DNA from: Amyloporia xantha
Taxonomy: Eukaryota > Basidiomycota > Agaricomycetes > Polyporales > Adustoporiaceae
Assembly (NCBI GenBank): GCA_036971615.1
Contig: JAYKKR010000019.1
Location: 434,001-498,000, forward strand
Reading direction: 5' to 3'
DNA: 64,000 nt
A model generated the notes under the pieces. It searched no databases. It saw only the letters and a program-made list of their open reading frames with translations, and had not been told where the DNA came from. Positions 54,120-64,000 of the stretch are shown piece by piece. The first letter of the stretch is position 1. The number at the start of each line of letters is the position of its first letter. Both the position numbers and the translations under genes were made by a program.

Positions 54120-55835
54120 ATGAGCGAAGTCAGCTATCAGGCTATACCAGCTATACCAGACAGAGACGGAAGTGACGACAAAGGAGTATCTACTCCTCTA
54201 CTTGTGGACTACCATGACACATCCTGCCTCGAAGATGGGCTTGATGACCCATGTGACGAAGAAACCCCCCTTTTTGTGGACGGATCTACTCGTAGGAAGG
54301 TCGTGTCCATAGTCAACCAACTAACTTCGGCTATCTTGGTCAAGCTGCGGAGGCTGAGGCAAGTTAGGACTGTGTTCTTGCTTGTCTTTGTCCTTGCCGT
54401 CCTGTCTGTGGTGGGGCTCGTGGTTGGGCTCGTTGTGGGGTTAAGGCATCGTCGTGCCCCTGTGAGTATATTTGCGCTTGATACAAAGCGTAGTGGCTCA
54501 CATGAGGTGTACCAGTATTACCGGCCACATACACCTTCCAGGCCCCTTGGTCCGTTGCTTCCTCCCCGTTGCAGCCACCCGACAACGTGGGCTTTCGATC
54601 CAGAAGACCGATCCCCGCTTGAGCACTTTCACCATGTTGCCGAAACATCTTTTGAACTGCCAGCATCAGTGGACGATCTGGCCTTTATTGCTTCGGGAGA
54701 TGCGGCCTTGGCGCATGGAGCGATCGAGATCGTCGATTCAGAGACGGTCTCGGACGTGGTCACAGTCAACATTACGAGCTACTACAACGATGTGGACCAT
54801 TTCTTGAAGTTCGGGCAGGCTTGTGCATTCCGCCACGGAGTGACTCATGGTGTCGAAATCTCTGTATGTCGTTCCTGATACAGTCTGAGAACAATCACTT
54901 AGTACCTGCTTCAGACCGCAACACACATGCAGGATAGTGAAAAGCACTGCCAAATTCAATGGGATGTTAAGGTGCAACTGCCCAGGTCTTCAGATGGTTC
55001 TCCCCGTGCAATCAGGACGCTGAGGACCAACATGCCGTACTTCTCGCACGAAGTAGGGGATATCGGGCAGAGTGTGTTTTTCAATACGTTATCCTTGCGG
55101 ACGGCCAATATGCCCGTGAATGTCAAGGTAAGTTCATTTGTGAGATAGTACTGGAATGTCTGAAGTTGACGATGTGCCATTAGTCCGTGACAGGAGACAC
55201 AGTTAGGGTGGTATCGTCGAACGGGCACATCGGAGGATCCTTCAATGCGACCAACCAGCTCAAGTTGGTAACTTCAAATGCGCCCATTTTCGGTGGCAGT
55301 CGGTATGCTGCATGAGGAGAAAAATTGGGCTACAACCTTAATCATCCATAACTCCAATGGGTATTTCCTCCATAATGACCTCCCGCATCGTTGTATGCTA
55401 ATTTCTGCAATTTGTCACAGCCCTATTGTTTCTAATATAAGCCTGTACTCAGACCGCGAGAGCGGCACAGGAGGCTTCTTCGGTGCATCTATCGAAACTT
55501 CGAACGGCCCATTGGATGTCGTGGTTGTCGATGCTCCTGTCGACCACAGGCTCTTCATGAATGCAGACACACAAAATTCGCCTGCTCGTGTCGTGTTGCA
55601 CAAGACTTACGAAGGCACCTTCAGCCTGTCGTCTCCGCCCTTCTTTCTACTACCGACAATACAAATTGCCGAGCATGTGGACGACCCGGCTGGCTGGAAT
55701 CGCAAAAGGAACGTCGGAGTGAGCAAGTTCGCCGGTGGAGTAGCTGAAGGCTCCATTCAGTGGCTTCCTTCTGATCGAAGTGCTGGATCGGTCAGGATGT
55801 CGACGTCCAACTCGGACATGGCTTTGTCGCTGTAG
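54120..55835 (+). CDS. Single-pass membrane protein with beta-rich ectodomain, unknown function
   Basis: Start ATG at 54120 (MSEVSYQAIPAIPDRDGSDD), stop 55833-55835. The cytosolic N-terminus has two short acidic repeats (STPLLVDYHD, ETPLFVDGST). A transmembrane helix (TVFLLVFVLAVLSVVGLVVG) ends in GLRHRR. The ectodomain, built from at least four exons, has repeated Asn/Ser/Thr-rich beta strands such as VRVVSSNGHIGGSFNATNQ, FFGASIETSNGPLDVVVVD, ADTQNSPARVVLHKTYEGTF and VRMSTSNSDMALSL. Such TSNGP/NSPA strand repeats are common in a basidiomycete family I know as DUF7330-like; that name is from memory. The regular pattern suggests a stacked-beta (adhesin-like) fold. Cell-surface or vacuolar location is plausible. 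Junctions near 55300-55430 are uncertain. Confidence 0.6.
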
Positions 55836-56486
55836 GGTCGCCTAGTAAGTCGAGCAGGTGGGGTGCATCTGTTCTTCCGTTCGAGTTGAATAGATGACGG
55901 TCTATAATGTTGTAAATTCATACTACACTTGTCGTGACTGCGAGATGGTTGCTGTAAATATGCGATATCTATCTGACCGTCATTTCCTCAATAATGGCAT
56001 TCAAACTGTTCATAGTGCTATATTGTGGGCTGCCTTGCAACTTGAACACAGTCGGGTGTACTCCGAACACAATGATGAGATACATCAGATTTGAGCTGCA
56101 GGTGGCGTGCTCTCCTCTCTTTTGATACTTCCCTCGACTTTCGCACTGGCAGGCTTTAAGTATCCGCACCTGAAGGCGACTACGTTGGTGGTACTACTAC
56201 GTCGTGCAGTGCATGAGGCCACGGATCAGTACTAGAAACTAATTCACTGTGGAACTCAAGACAAGAATGTCATGCACTGAGCATATTGGCATTGGCACCA
56301 TGGCAATGGTGGGCTATATACGACACTTAGTCCCACAGTGGGATCCGAGTTGGAACCGTCTTTTTTCGGATATTCCTCTCCCTTTTCTTCCCTTCTGGCT
56401 TCCTCCGAGTCGCAACAATCCCACGAAGACTGCAAATTTGTCTCTCCACTGCCACATTGACCTGCCACAGACTCAATTGTTGAACG
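55836..56486. other. Intergenic, promoter of the GMC gene
   Basis: About 650 bases with short open frames only and no recognised site. Confidence 0.45.
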
Positions 56487-58576
56487 ATGTGGCCTTTTCC
56501 GGCGTATCCTGAAGTGGCGATAGAGTCGTTGAATGAGAAGTACGACTTCATTGTAGTTGGTAGGTCGATAATTTCGTAGTGGCCATGTGCGCTAATAACA
56601 ATAGCGTGGTCACCTGTACAGGTGGAGGCACCGCAGGTGCTGTACTTGCGAACCGTCTCAGTGCTGATGCGTCGAACACCGTATTGCTCGTCGAGCGTGG
56701 TCCGCTGGCAGACTCATGGGGGGCACGCGTGCCGCTCTTCTCCTCTGATTTCGCGTCCGATGGCTCGCGTACGCTCAAACGCACCAGCGAGGACCAATCC
56801 CATGTGGGACGCCCGTTCCTCCTGTTCTCCGGCGGCGCACTAGGTGGTACCAGCAGAGTAAATCAGATGCTCTACACTCGTGGTTTACCCGCCGAGTACG
56901 ACATGTGGAGCGAAGCAGGCAGGAAAGGTTGGAGTTGGGAGGACCTGAGGCCGTACTTCCTCAGATCAGAGTGTGCCTTGTCCGGTGCTGTCGAAGGTGT
57001 GCACAGTGCTGAAGGTACGTTCAAGGCCAAGAGCATGGTCTATGGAGTCTGATATGTGAGATTCTGCAGGCGAATGGAAGAACAGGACGATGGGTGACTT
57101 CTATTTTCCTGGGTTTGGCAAGTGTGTACTTCCAATCTTATGTTGCGTACTCGATCTCTCAATGCGGGTTCAGAGCGATCGAGGCTGCACAAGACCTAGA
57201 TTTGCCATACGTTGACGACATCAACTCACCCACTCACCCGCCCTTCGGATGCGGTCGTCTGCACTTTACTATTGACGAGAAGGCGCATCGCCATTCAACG
57301 TATCACGCATTTCTTCCCGCCATGTTTGTCCGCCAGCGCAAAAACCTGCACATATGCACGAATGCCCTAGTGGAGAAGATCGACGTCGAACGCCTGGAAG
57401 ACGGGACTTGTGTCGCACGCGGAGTGACCCTCTTGTCGAACAAAGGCATGAGCAATGAGCGCAGGAAACATGTACAAGCAGAACGGGAGATCGTCCTTAG
57501 CGCGGGTCCTTTTGGTAGTCCGCATATACTTATGCTAAGGTGCGTAATGATGAAACTGCCTGAATTCCCATTCATCTGACGACTCACTCCTACCAGTGGC
57601 ATCGGTCCGGCCGAACAGCTGAAAGAGCACGACATTCCTGTCGTGAAGGACCTGCCGGCTGTTGGTTCTAACCTTGTGAGATTTCATGCTGTGCAGCCCG
57701 TTCAGCAGACACTCATAACCGACTAGCAAGATCATTTCGGCGTATCCCTTGGATTCTCTCGATACCACTGACAGACTCGCTGCTAGCGCTGCAGGTACAG
57801 CCCTTGGCGGTTCTTTGTCGAGCTCTTCCGCTACCTGATCTGGGGGACAGGCTTTTTGCTAGGGCCTGTCCTGCAGCTCGCGATCTTCACGCACACAGGC
57901 CTGCTCAACGAAACTGGTAAGCCGGCGAAAGTGGAGAAGATCTTCACGGAGAGAGTGCCCGACGTGGAGATCATGCCTGTACGTGCCGTTGTTTCACCTT
58001 GCAAATTTCTTCCTCAATGGTGACAAACATGCCCTGTAGATGGCGTACAGCAGCTTCGACGAGCCTTTCCCTGCTGTCATTAAAGGGAGGGGAACTTTCA
58101 GCTTCCTGAACGTGCTTCTCCACCCGCGAAGTAAAGGCAGTGTCCGCCTCTCCTCTCGTGATCCTCGTGGGCCGCTCATCATCGATCCTCGCTACCTCTC
58201 TGACGAAGCGGATCTGATCCCTCTCCGCGCCTCACTAAAGCTGTCTCTGCGGCTGCGCGACGCGATGCGTGCAAGAGGATACGACATCGATGATTGGATC
58301 ATGCCGGAAAGTGAGAGCGACGCTGACCTCGATACGTACATCAGGAAGTACAACCGGACCACATACCATTACTCGTCGACGTGCAGGATGGCACCTGAGG
58401 ACGATCCTGAGGGCGGTGGTGTCGTGGATGACGAACTGAGAGTGCACGGGGTTGCACGGCTGCGCGTCGCAGACACATCCATACTACCGTGGATTCTGGG
58501 GACACACTTGCAGGCTCCTGCTGTGATGATTGGAGAGAAGTGTGCTGACATGATGTTGAGGAAAAACGGAACTTAA
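56487..58576 (+). CDS. GMC-family FAD oxidoreductase
   Basis: Flavin-dependent alcohol/sugar oxidase or dehydrogenase. Start ATG at 56487 (MWPFPAYPEVAIESLNEKYD). The intron after FIVVG rejoins to give the FAD-binding motif DFIVVGGGTAGAVLANRLS. GMC signature 1 is in FSGGALGGTSRVNQMLYTRG, followed by DMWSEAGRKGWSWEDLRPYF. Signature 2 is in EIVLSAGPFGSPHILMLSGI, formed across an intron near 57540-57595. The C-terminal domain has HYSSTCRMAPEDDP (first active-site His), RVADTSILPWILGTHLQAPA (second His) and GEKCADMM, ending RKNGT. There is no obvious secretion signal, unlike secreted lignocellulose GMC enzymes, so an intracellular role is more likely. Substrate cannot be assigned. At least six introns. 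Confidence 0.88.
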
Positions 58577-58767
58577 AACGTAAGACCGATATATGGTTGC
58601 TCCTCTGCAATACTACTGGTTTCCTGCTTTCCAGCAACGAGTCGAATAGACGAAGATACATAATAATTTAACGAAAACACGAACAAGGAGGAACGCTGTT
58701 GACCCGATGACAATCCTGAACTAAAACCCATTATGTCGTACAATATGAGAATACCAATACGCAGAGG

Positions 58768-61700
58768 TCAATCAGAATCAGGTACCACGAAGGTTATACT
58801 TTCTAAGCTGCTCGGGCTGGAAGGTTGCGAAGACGATGTGAATACCTCAGTTTCTGGCGGCGCTTGGCTGGATGACGCTGATGTTGATGAGGTCTTCAGA
58901 CTCCTAGGACGCAAGCCATGATGACTGGAGGACGCTCTCGAGCTCACGTCCTTCTGCTTAGTGATGACAACGTCCTCATCTTCTGCCCTCGTTGAGTCGT
59001 CCCTGCTCGTGGTCGTCTTGCCCCTTCCGGCGCTGGTCCTTAGACGAGGGCTTAATGGACTATCAGCGTTCGGTGCTGTCTCATCAACCCCAGTGACAGT
59101 CGATGTTCGCATTGTAGTCATTCTCATAGGAACAGGGATTGGCATACGTACAGGGAGCGAGGAACGTGGGAGTGGTGCTGCGGCCGAAGCAGGAGGGTTC
59201 GCTGGCTCCATGGTAGCTGTCTGAACCTGAGCAGACAGTGGTGAACGAGGCCGGACACGGGAATTAATCGATGTCAGGCTGTCACCAGCGGTCTCGAGAA
59301 TTCTTGGGCGTAAGCGTGCCGGTGTGGTGCGCATCGTATGTCGTATGAGAGAATCGACAGAAGAATAACTGTTGAGAGTTCTAGAGTGGGAAGGCCCAAC
59401 GGCTTCTGCACGGGTATCAGCTGCCCATGTAGAAGTGGAAGCATCGGCACTGCTGGGTAACGAGTAATCATTTGCGGCGACGTCCTCGTCACTCGCCTCC
59501 GGCTCGTCCTCATTTTCTGCAGGGGCCGCCCAAGCTCGTGCCCATGATATACCTGCTTCGTCAACGGCTGATAGAGTTCTTGTGCCCCGCTCGAGCTGTC
59601 GAAGACGGCGATCCTCTGTATGGGCCTGCGTGTACCGCTGGCGCGGCAGATCCTCTGCCCAGTCTGCCCATTCCTGCTCGCTATCGTCCTGTTCAGATTC
59701 GGCAGAACTGTCGCTATCATCGTCAAGGGTTCCATTCCACAGCATGGGCGAAACTGGCAGCATGGAGCCGTCCGGGGGAGATGGTGCGTACAACGAGTCA
59801 TCTAATGTCGCCACGGAGGGAGACGTAGAGCGCTGAACTGTCAGAGTGGCTTCAATATCGTTCTCATCGTATACGGCGGTGTCATCATGTGCGTCGTCGC
59901 CGAACATGAAAAGTTCCATCGCGCGACCCACGACACCTAACCCTGCTTTGCGGGCACGTTGAACCACGGCCGTTCGCCATTCTGGATAAGGCAGACTCCT
60001 CTGAGATTGCTTAGCTTCGATATGAGGGGCGGCGACGGGTGTTCCAGTGATAGAGCCAGCCGAAGACGCGGACATGGATGCATGTGAAGGCTGTGGCGAA
60101 GCCTGTTGTGACGCCAAAGAAGCTGGGAATGTATACCCTGGCTCAGGGAGAGTACTCGAGGCGGAATTAGGTTGAGCGACGAAAGAGGAAAGTTGGAGGT
60201 TTGACGCATGACGGTGGAGGATACGGAGAATATTGTCATGGGCTGTTGGGAACGCAACCATCAGACATCAAGTTTAAAAATAACGTTAGACAACAACTAG
60301 GGAGCACCTGTGCTGCTCGTTCGACAGTGATGATGTAGGAAGAGAAAAGGGAGGGAAGCAATATATTGTTTGCCGATCTTACCTGCATCGCTCAGCATGT
60401 CCATGACAATCCACACACAAGTCTCGTCTGCTTCAGCATCCTCGACGCCGAGCCTGTCGTGGGCCGCACCACTACGAGCAGCGCTCTGTTTGAGCTCATG
60501 TCCGGCGCTTCTGCCTTTCCTCATTGCCGACCAGTCTGACGCCGACGCATCCCGCGAACCTCGACGCCACCACCCCCCGCCGGCGTCGCCATCATTCCCG
60601 CGATGCTCCTCACCGACATTGAAACTGGCGCGTGAACTGGACGATGGATAGTGCTGAGCATTGGAATACGGGTACGTGGGCGAATGGGGAGGCGGATGCG
60701 GACCCGCACGAAACTTCGCACATATGATCCTGCCGAGATCGCTCGCAGCGTCGCTACCAGCACCTCTAAGACCAGGAGATATTGGTGTTGATTGGGCTGT
60801 GTCGGCATGGGGCGGGTACAAATGGTCTTGTAGAAAAGGTAGGAGAGGAGAGAGGTGTCGATGTGGAAGATGAGGGCGAGGGACCCAAACCTCTCATTGC
60901 GAGGGAGTGAGGGGCCGACATGTGCGGGTATAGGTATTCGCCTCCGCGTAAGGAAAGAAGTGCACTCAGGGGTGCGGTATGCGCCGGGTGCGGATCCTGT
61001 GAAGGTAAAGCATTGGCAAATGAATAGACAGAACGAAAGAAAACAGGCCAAAAATGGAGAAAAGAGAACATCCCGATAAAACCATTTGCGAGCCTTAGCA
61101 CGGCGCGATTGACTATAGGGTGGGCTGGAGCGATATTGTATTGGGCTGCGTCTCGCCCAATGTATATTGCCGTCGGAATGAAAGCACTAACTGTCCCTGA
61201 AAATATGCTGCAGAACAGAACTACCGCAAACCCGGCAGGTAGGGCAACGCGTAGCAAGATCAACTCACGTTTCGATCTTTGCAAAGCTTCAAGACACCCT
61301 GATGAATGATAACCCATCGCTCACGCCACTCCATCTGTTTCCTGCGCTTCCGGCCCTTCTTCTCTCTCTTTCTATCGTCGGTCTCGCCATTATCCCTTTG
61401 CATCTCCTCCCCACCATCGCCGGGACCAGTACCACTCCCGCTTCCCGTCCGCCTATCCCGCTGCCTGGCTTTACCCTTGTCTTTCTCCCGCGCTCTTCCC
61501 TTTGCTGCTCGGCCTCTGCAACTCCCCTATGGACTCTCCGGAAACGTCTGCACCGACCACACGCAGGGCCCACACCCGTGCTTCAAAGTATGGCCGGATG
61601 TATGCGTCGGGAACATGACGTGGAAGTGTGACCAGAGTGTGTGCAGGCGGGTAGAGCTCTAGGAGCTCGTACGGACGCAAAGCGTACCACGCGAGATTGA

Positions 61701-62345
61701 AGTGGTCCTCGAGCAGCTGTCCTGTTGAAAAGGCAAGAAGCGTATAGCGGGCACATGCTTGCGACCGCACTGACTTCTGTCGTTGATTAGAGGTGGGATG
61801 TGATGAGGAGAAGGAGGGTTGCACAACAAGAGTTGACGAAGAGCCTGCTGGACGCGAGGAAGGGTAATACTTGAACTTGTAGTAATTCACGTCGTCTGAT
61901 ACGTCGGCCAGCGTGTCCGGCTCGGATCTCTCGTCGTCGTTGGAGAGATTCTCGCTGTCTGCATCGCCCTCGCTATGCCCATGCGAGGAGAATGTGATGG
62001 GTGAGAGCGGGCGGTCTCTTCGCGTTCGTCTGGGCTTGCTTGTGGGACCGGGAGGAGGGGGGACAAGCTTACCCAGCAAGTGCTGCTTCACCTGCAAGAT
62101 AGAGTAGGAGCTATTGATGTGAGTAACGAGCCATTGGTCAGTAGATACTGAGCATCAGTTGGGTCAGCGCGGGAAGGTGTAAATGCTAATGAGCGTACCG
62201 TATCTACAGGCAACGGGGATGATGGACGGCGCGTCCAACGTCGATATGCTCATTCAGCAGCCAGCGTGCGGCACTGTATACGGACTGGCGGATGAAGAGC
62301 CTTGTGTTGAGCTCGCTGCCGCCAACAGTGAGCTCGAGGTAAGTA
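58768..62345 (-). CDS. Large PH-like fungal protein, unknown function
   Basis: Several minus-strand open blocks that splice in frame to one long protein. In order: an N-terminal block with TYLELTVGGSELNTRLFIRQ; VKQHLLGKLVPPPPGPTSK with a Ser/Asp-rich linker; a conserved-looking block FSTGQLLEDHFNLAWYALRP and VPDAYIRPYFEARVWALRVV; then a basic stretch followed by MEWRERWVIIHQGVLKLCKD, the first strands of a pleckstrin-homology-like fold. After an insert come LGRIICAKFR and DETCVWIVMDMLSDAAHDNI, the last strand and C-terminal helix. This join crosses a 140-base intron (60243-60382) exactly in phase. The final 490 residues are disordered, Ser/Pro/Asp-rich, ending SSLESITFVVPDSD. The start codon and some junctions are not resolved. 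A membrane-lipid or signalling role is inference from the PH-like core. Confidence 0.5.
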
Positions 62346-62693
62346 GCGTCGACTGAGTATGGGCGAATCACGTGCCCTGATCGAATTCAGAGCTTACCTA
62401 TTTATATTGGGCCTACCACTGACCAGTGGACCACTAGTCTCTTGAAGTCTCACTCTTCTATTATAATACCTATTTGTTCTGCAAGTCTACTGCTTGATTT
62501 CCTCACCATGCAAATGGCAGGTTGAAACTGGTGCACATTCTCTGGGACTGGCGGTATCTGTAACACTTTCCGGCCCTCTCGCTTGCATCGCTGCGCCATT
62601 ATTGTACATACTCTGCTCACATGGAGTTATCAAGACCACCTCATGAGTCATAAGGGGTGTCCATATTGATGTGAGATCCGGTTATGACCATGG
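62346..62693. other. Intergenic gap
   Basis: About 350 bases. It may contain a first exon of the PH-like gene (for example an ATG near 62507, MVRKSSSRLAEQI), which I could not confirm. Confidence 0.35.
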
Positions 62694-63700
62694 CTAAGTG
62701 CGGAGAATATCATGCCGCATTACTGTGATCTCGAAGTCTAAAATTATTCTTAGGACGCGAAAAGTCCTGCGCCAGGTGACGTTTTCCAGATGATTACTTG
62801 ACAGACCAGTAGATTGTCCTCTTCGAGCATCCCTGACGACTATGAATTTCAAACGTTCTGGATCCTGAGGCCTCCTGAGGAAACATCTTCTGAATAGTCT
62901 CAGGCCCTTCCAAACCACATCGCCCCATGCACTTGATCCCTCTTGGTTCTCTACTATCGTATTTTCAAAGCCGTGAAGATGCAGTAAGCTCCGGAAGACG
63001 AAATTCCTGCTAACCCATGTTTTGAGACTTTGGAAATTGTCATTCACTCTGATCCAATGCCTGTCCTGGGAAGCCAATGGTGAGTCGTCTTATATCTAGA
63101 TTCTCTCATAACTATATTTGATCATTGATCAATCCTTGGGTGCATCTATGTCTTCTTTCCGATCACTGGCGGTGTCAATGTGTCTACCTGCCTGTGAGAT
63201 CCGCAATGAGCATGGCCAGGATTTCGTTAAGCATGACATCTTCCTGTTTCATAACCCCTGTGTCCTGAGGCGGCTGTACAACAGTCGGTATCACCGTTAA
63301 TGGTACGTCGTTTGACCTGAACCGTGCTATCGAGCTTTGGTGAAGCACGTCGGGAAAGTCATCATCCTTCACTTGTTCTTCACGTCAACGGCTCGTAAAT
63401 TTGCAAGGCCTTCTTCACATGATACGAAGCCGTTCGACTGGCCTGACGATAATTATCCAGAATTTGATCACGAGGAGGTCATGCGTACCGGTTAGCATAC
63501 ATTTCGCGCTAGATGATGGAGGATTGCTGTACCACAACCTGACGTTGGCGCTGTGATACACCGTCGGCACGCCGTGTTCCCTATGCCTAGCTGTTCCGCA
63601 GACACCTTGTCTGCTGTCCTTCCACTGCATGGCTGTCACAAGATCAACGAGCGTCTCGATAAGGCTAGTGAGATCCATCGTCGCTCAGGATGCGGGGTCG
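62694..63700 (-). CDS. Unidentified coding-like region, possibly a decayed gene
   Basis: Minus-strand blocks with protein-like composition: one with LTSLIETLVDLVTAMQWKDS (near 63670), one with PLTVIPTVVQPPQDTGVMKQ (near 63290), and one of about 125 codons with NFVFRSLLHLHGFENTIVEN ending at 62694. There is no clear ATG for the last block and the frames do not join with convincing splice sites, so this may be a degraded or wrongly read gene. No family was recognised. Confidence 0.25.
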
Positions 63701-63926
63701 ATGTGGGGTAACCCCTCTGTAAAGTATCACGACGTTCCAGACGTGACCTAGGTGTGCAGCTTAGCCATGTATATTTGCCGTTATTACTGCCGCGTACCAG
63801 CCCAGATTTCTGGTATATAGACGGCACATCCCTGTTATCGGAGTACCGGTCGTCCGTCGTCTTCTGCTTTTAGCATCCCTATCCTATCATCTCGCCAGCA
63901 CTCACACTTGAAGTATTCTGGCCCCG

Positions 63927-64000
63927 ATGAAGTCTCATAACGAAAACGGGAGCGCGAGCATCGAGAAGGACGAAGTAGAAGCCGTCGAGTATGCTAGTCC
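63927..64000 (+). CDS. 5' end of a gene truncated by the window edge
   Basis: ATG at 63927 followed by 24 open codons (MKSHNENGSASIEKDEVEAV...) to the window end. The short acidic N-terminus with IEKDEVE resembles the start of fungal major-facilitator transporters, but too little is visible to assign a function. Confidence 0.45.
   Translation, partial: MKSHNENGSASIEKDEVEAVEYAS

Noticed and set aside
58961..59836. Plus-strand frames opposite the Ser-rich tail of the PH-like gene
   Set aside because: They are antisense shadows of a long uninterrupted exon that joins in phase with the upstream PH-like exons.

Overview
The window looks like nuclear DNA of a filamentous basidiomycete, most likely an Agaricomycete of polypore type. 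The evidence is that almost every gene is cut by many introns of about 50-65 bases with GT/AG ends. Both strands are densely used. The recognisable proteins are fungal (Gwt1, Ytm1, an ergosteryl-glucosidase-type GH5), and several others are lineage-restricted fungal families (DUF6535, a Tag1-like vacuolar protein, large unknown acidic proteins). No rRNA, tRNA, CRISPR array or bacterial operon was seen. Gene models were assembled by eye from open frames plus splice sites. Outer bounds are usually good to the codon, but some internal junctions are not resolved.

Layout. 0.2-11.3 kb: two paralogous minus-strand DUF6535 membrane proteins sit either side of a plus-strand mitochondrial calcium uniporter gene; the second paralog carries a long heptad-repeat coiled coil. 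11.3-15.2 kb has no recognisable gene. 15.2-20.5 kb holds two unidentified fungal genes. 20.8-27.9 kb is a housekeeping block made of two divergent pairs: a peroxisomal-type enoyl-CoA hydratase 2 with YTM1 (three ACGCGT boxes in the shared promoter), and a hexokinase with mitochondrial ribosomal protein uL14m. 28.4-29.8 kb is a 1,440-bp non-coding terminal-inverted-repeat transposon with a 9-bp target duplication and a 142-bp element nested inside one arm. 30.2-37.4 kb: GH5 steryl-glucosidase-type enzyme, Tag1-like protein, gamma-butyrobetaine-dioxygenase-like enzyme.

37.6-46.3 kb is the most striking block: four tandem minus-strand paralogs of a 2-oxoglutarate/Fe(II) oxygenase (isopenicillin-N-synthase-like), all interrupted by an intron inside the iron-ligand Asp codon and all ending VVKHYN. 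With the neighbouring butyrobetaine-dioxygenase homolog this makes five 2-oxoglutarate oxygenases in about 10 kb. 47.5-49.5 kb: GWT1 (GPI-anchor inositol acyltransferase). 49.87-50.37 kb: a 497-bp MITE with an 8-bp target duplication. 50.7-58.6 kb: an amino-acid/GABA-type permease with a probable micro-exon, a single-pass membrane protein of unknown role, and a GMC oxidoreductase. 58.8-62.3 kb: a large PH-like protein. The last 1.3 kb holds weak coding signal and the first 24 codons of a plus-strand gene that runs off the window.

The genes do not form one pathway. The clearest functional groupings are the oxygenase array, the two divergent housekeeping pairs, and the duplicated DUF6535 genes. 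The best candidates for something undescribed are the oxygenase array, the two non-autonomous transposons, the coiled-coil expansion in one DUF6535 paralog, and a hexokinase whose normally invariant Asn before the catalytic Asp is Cys.
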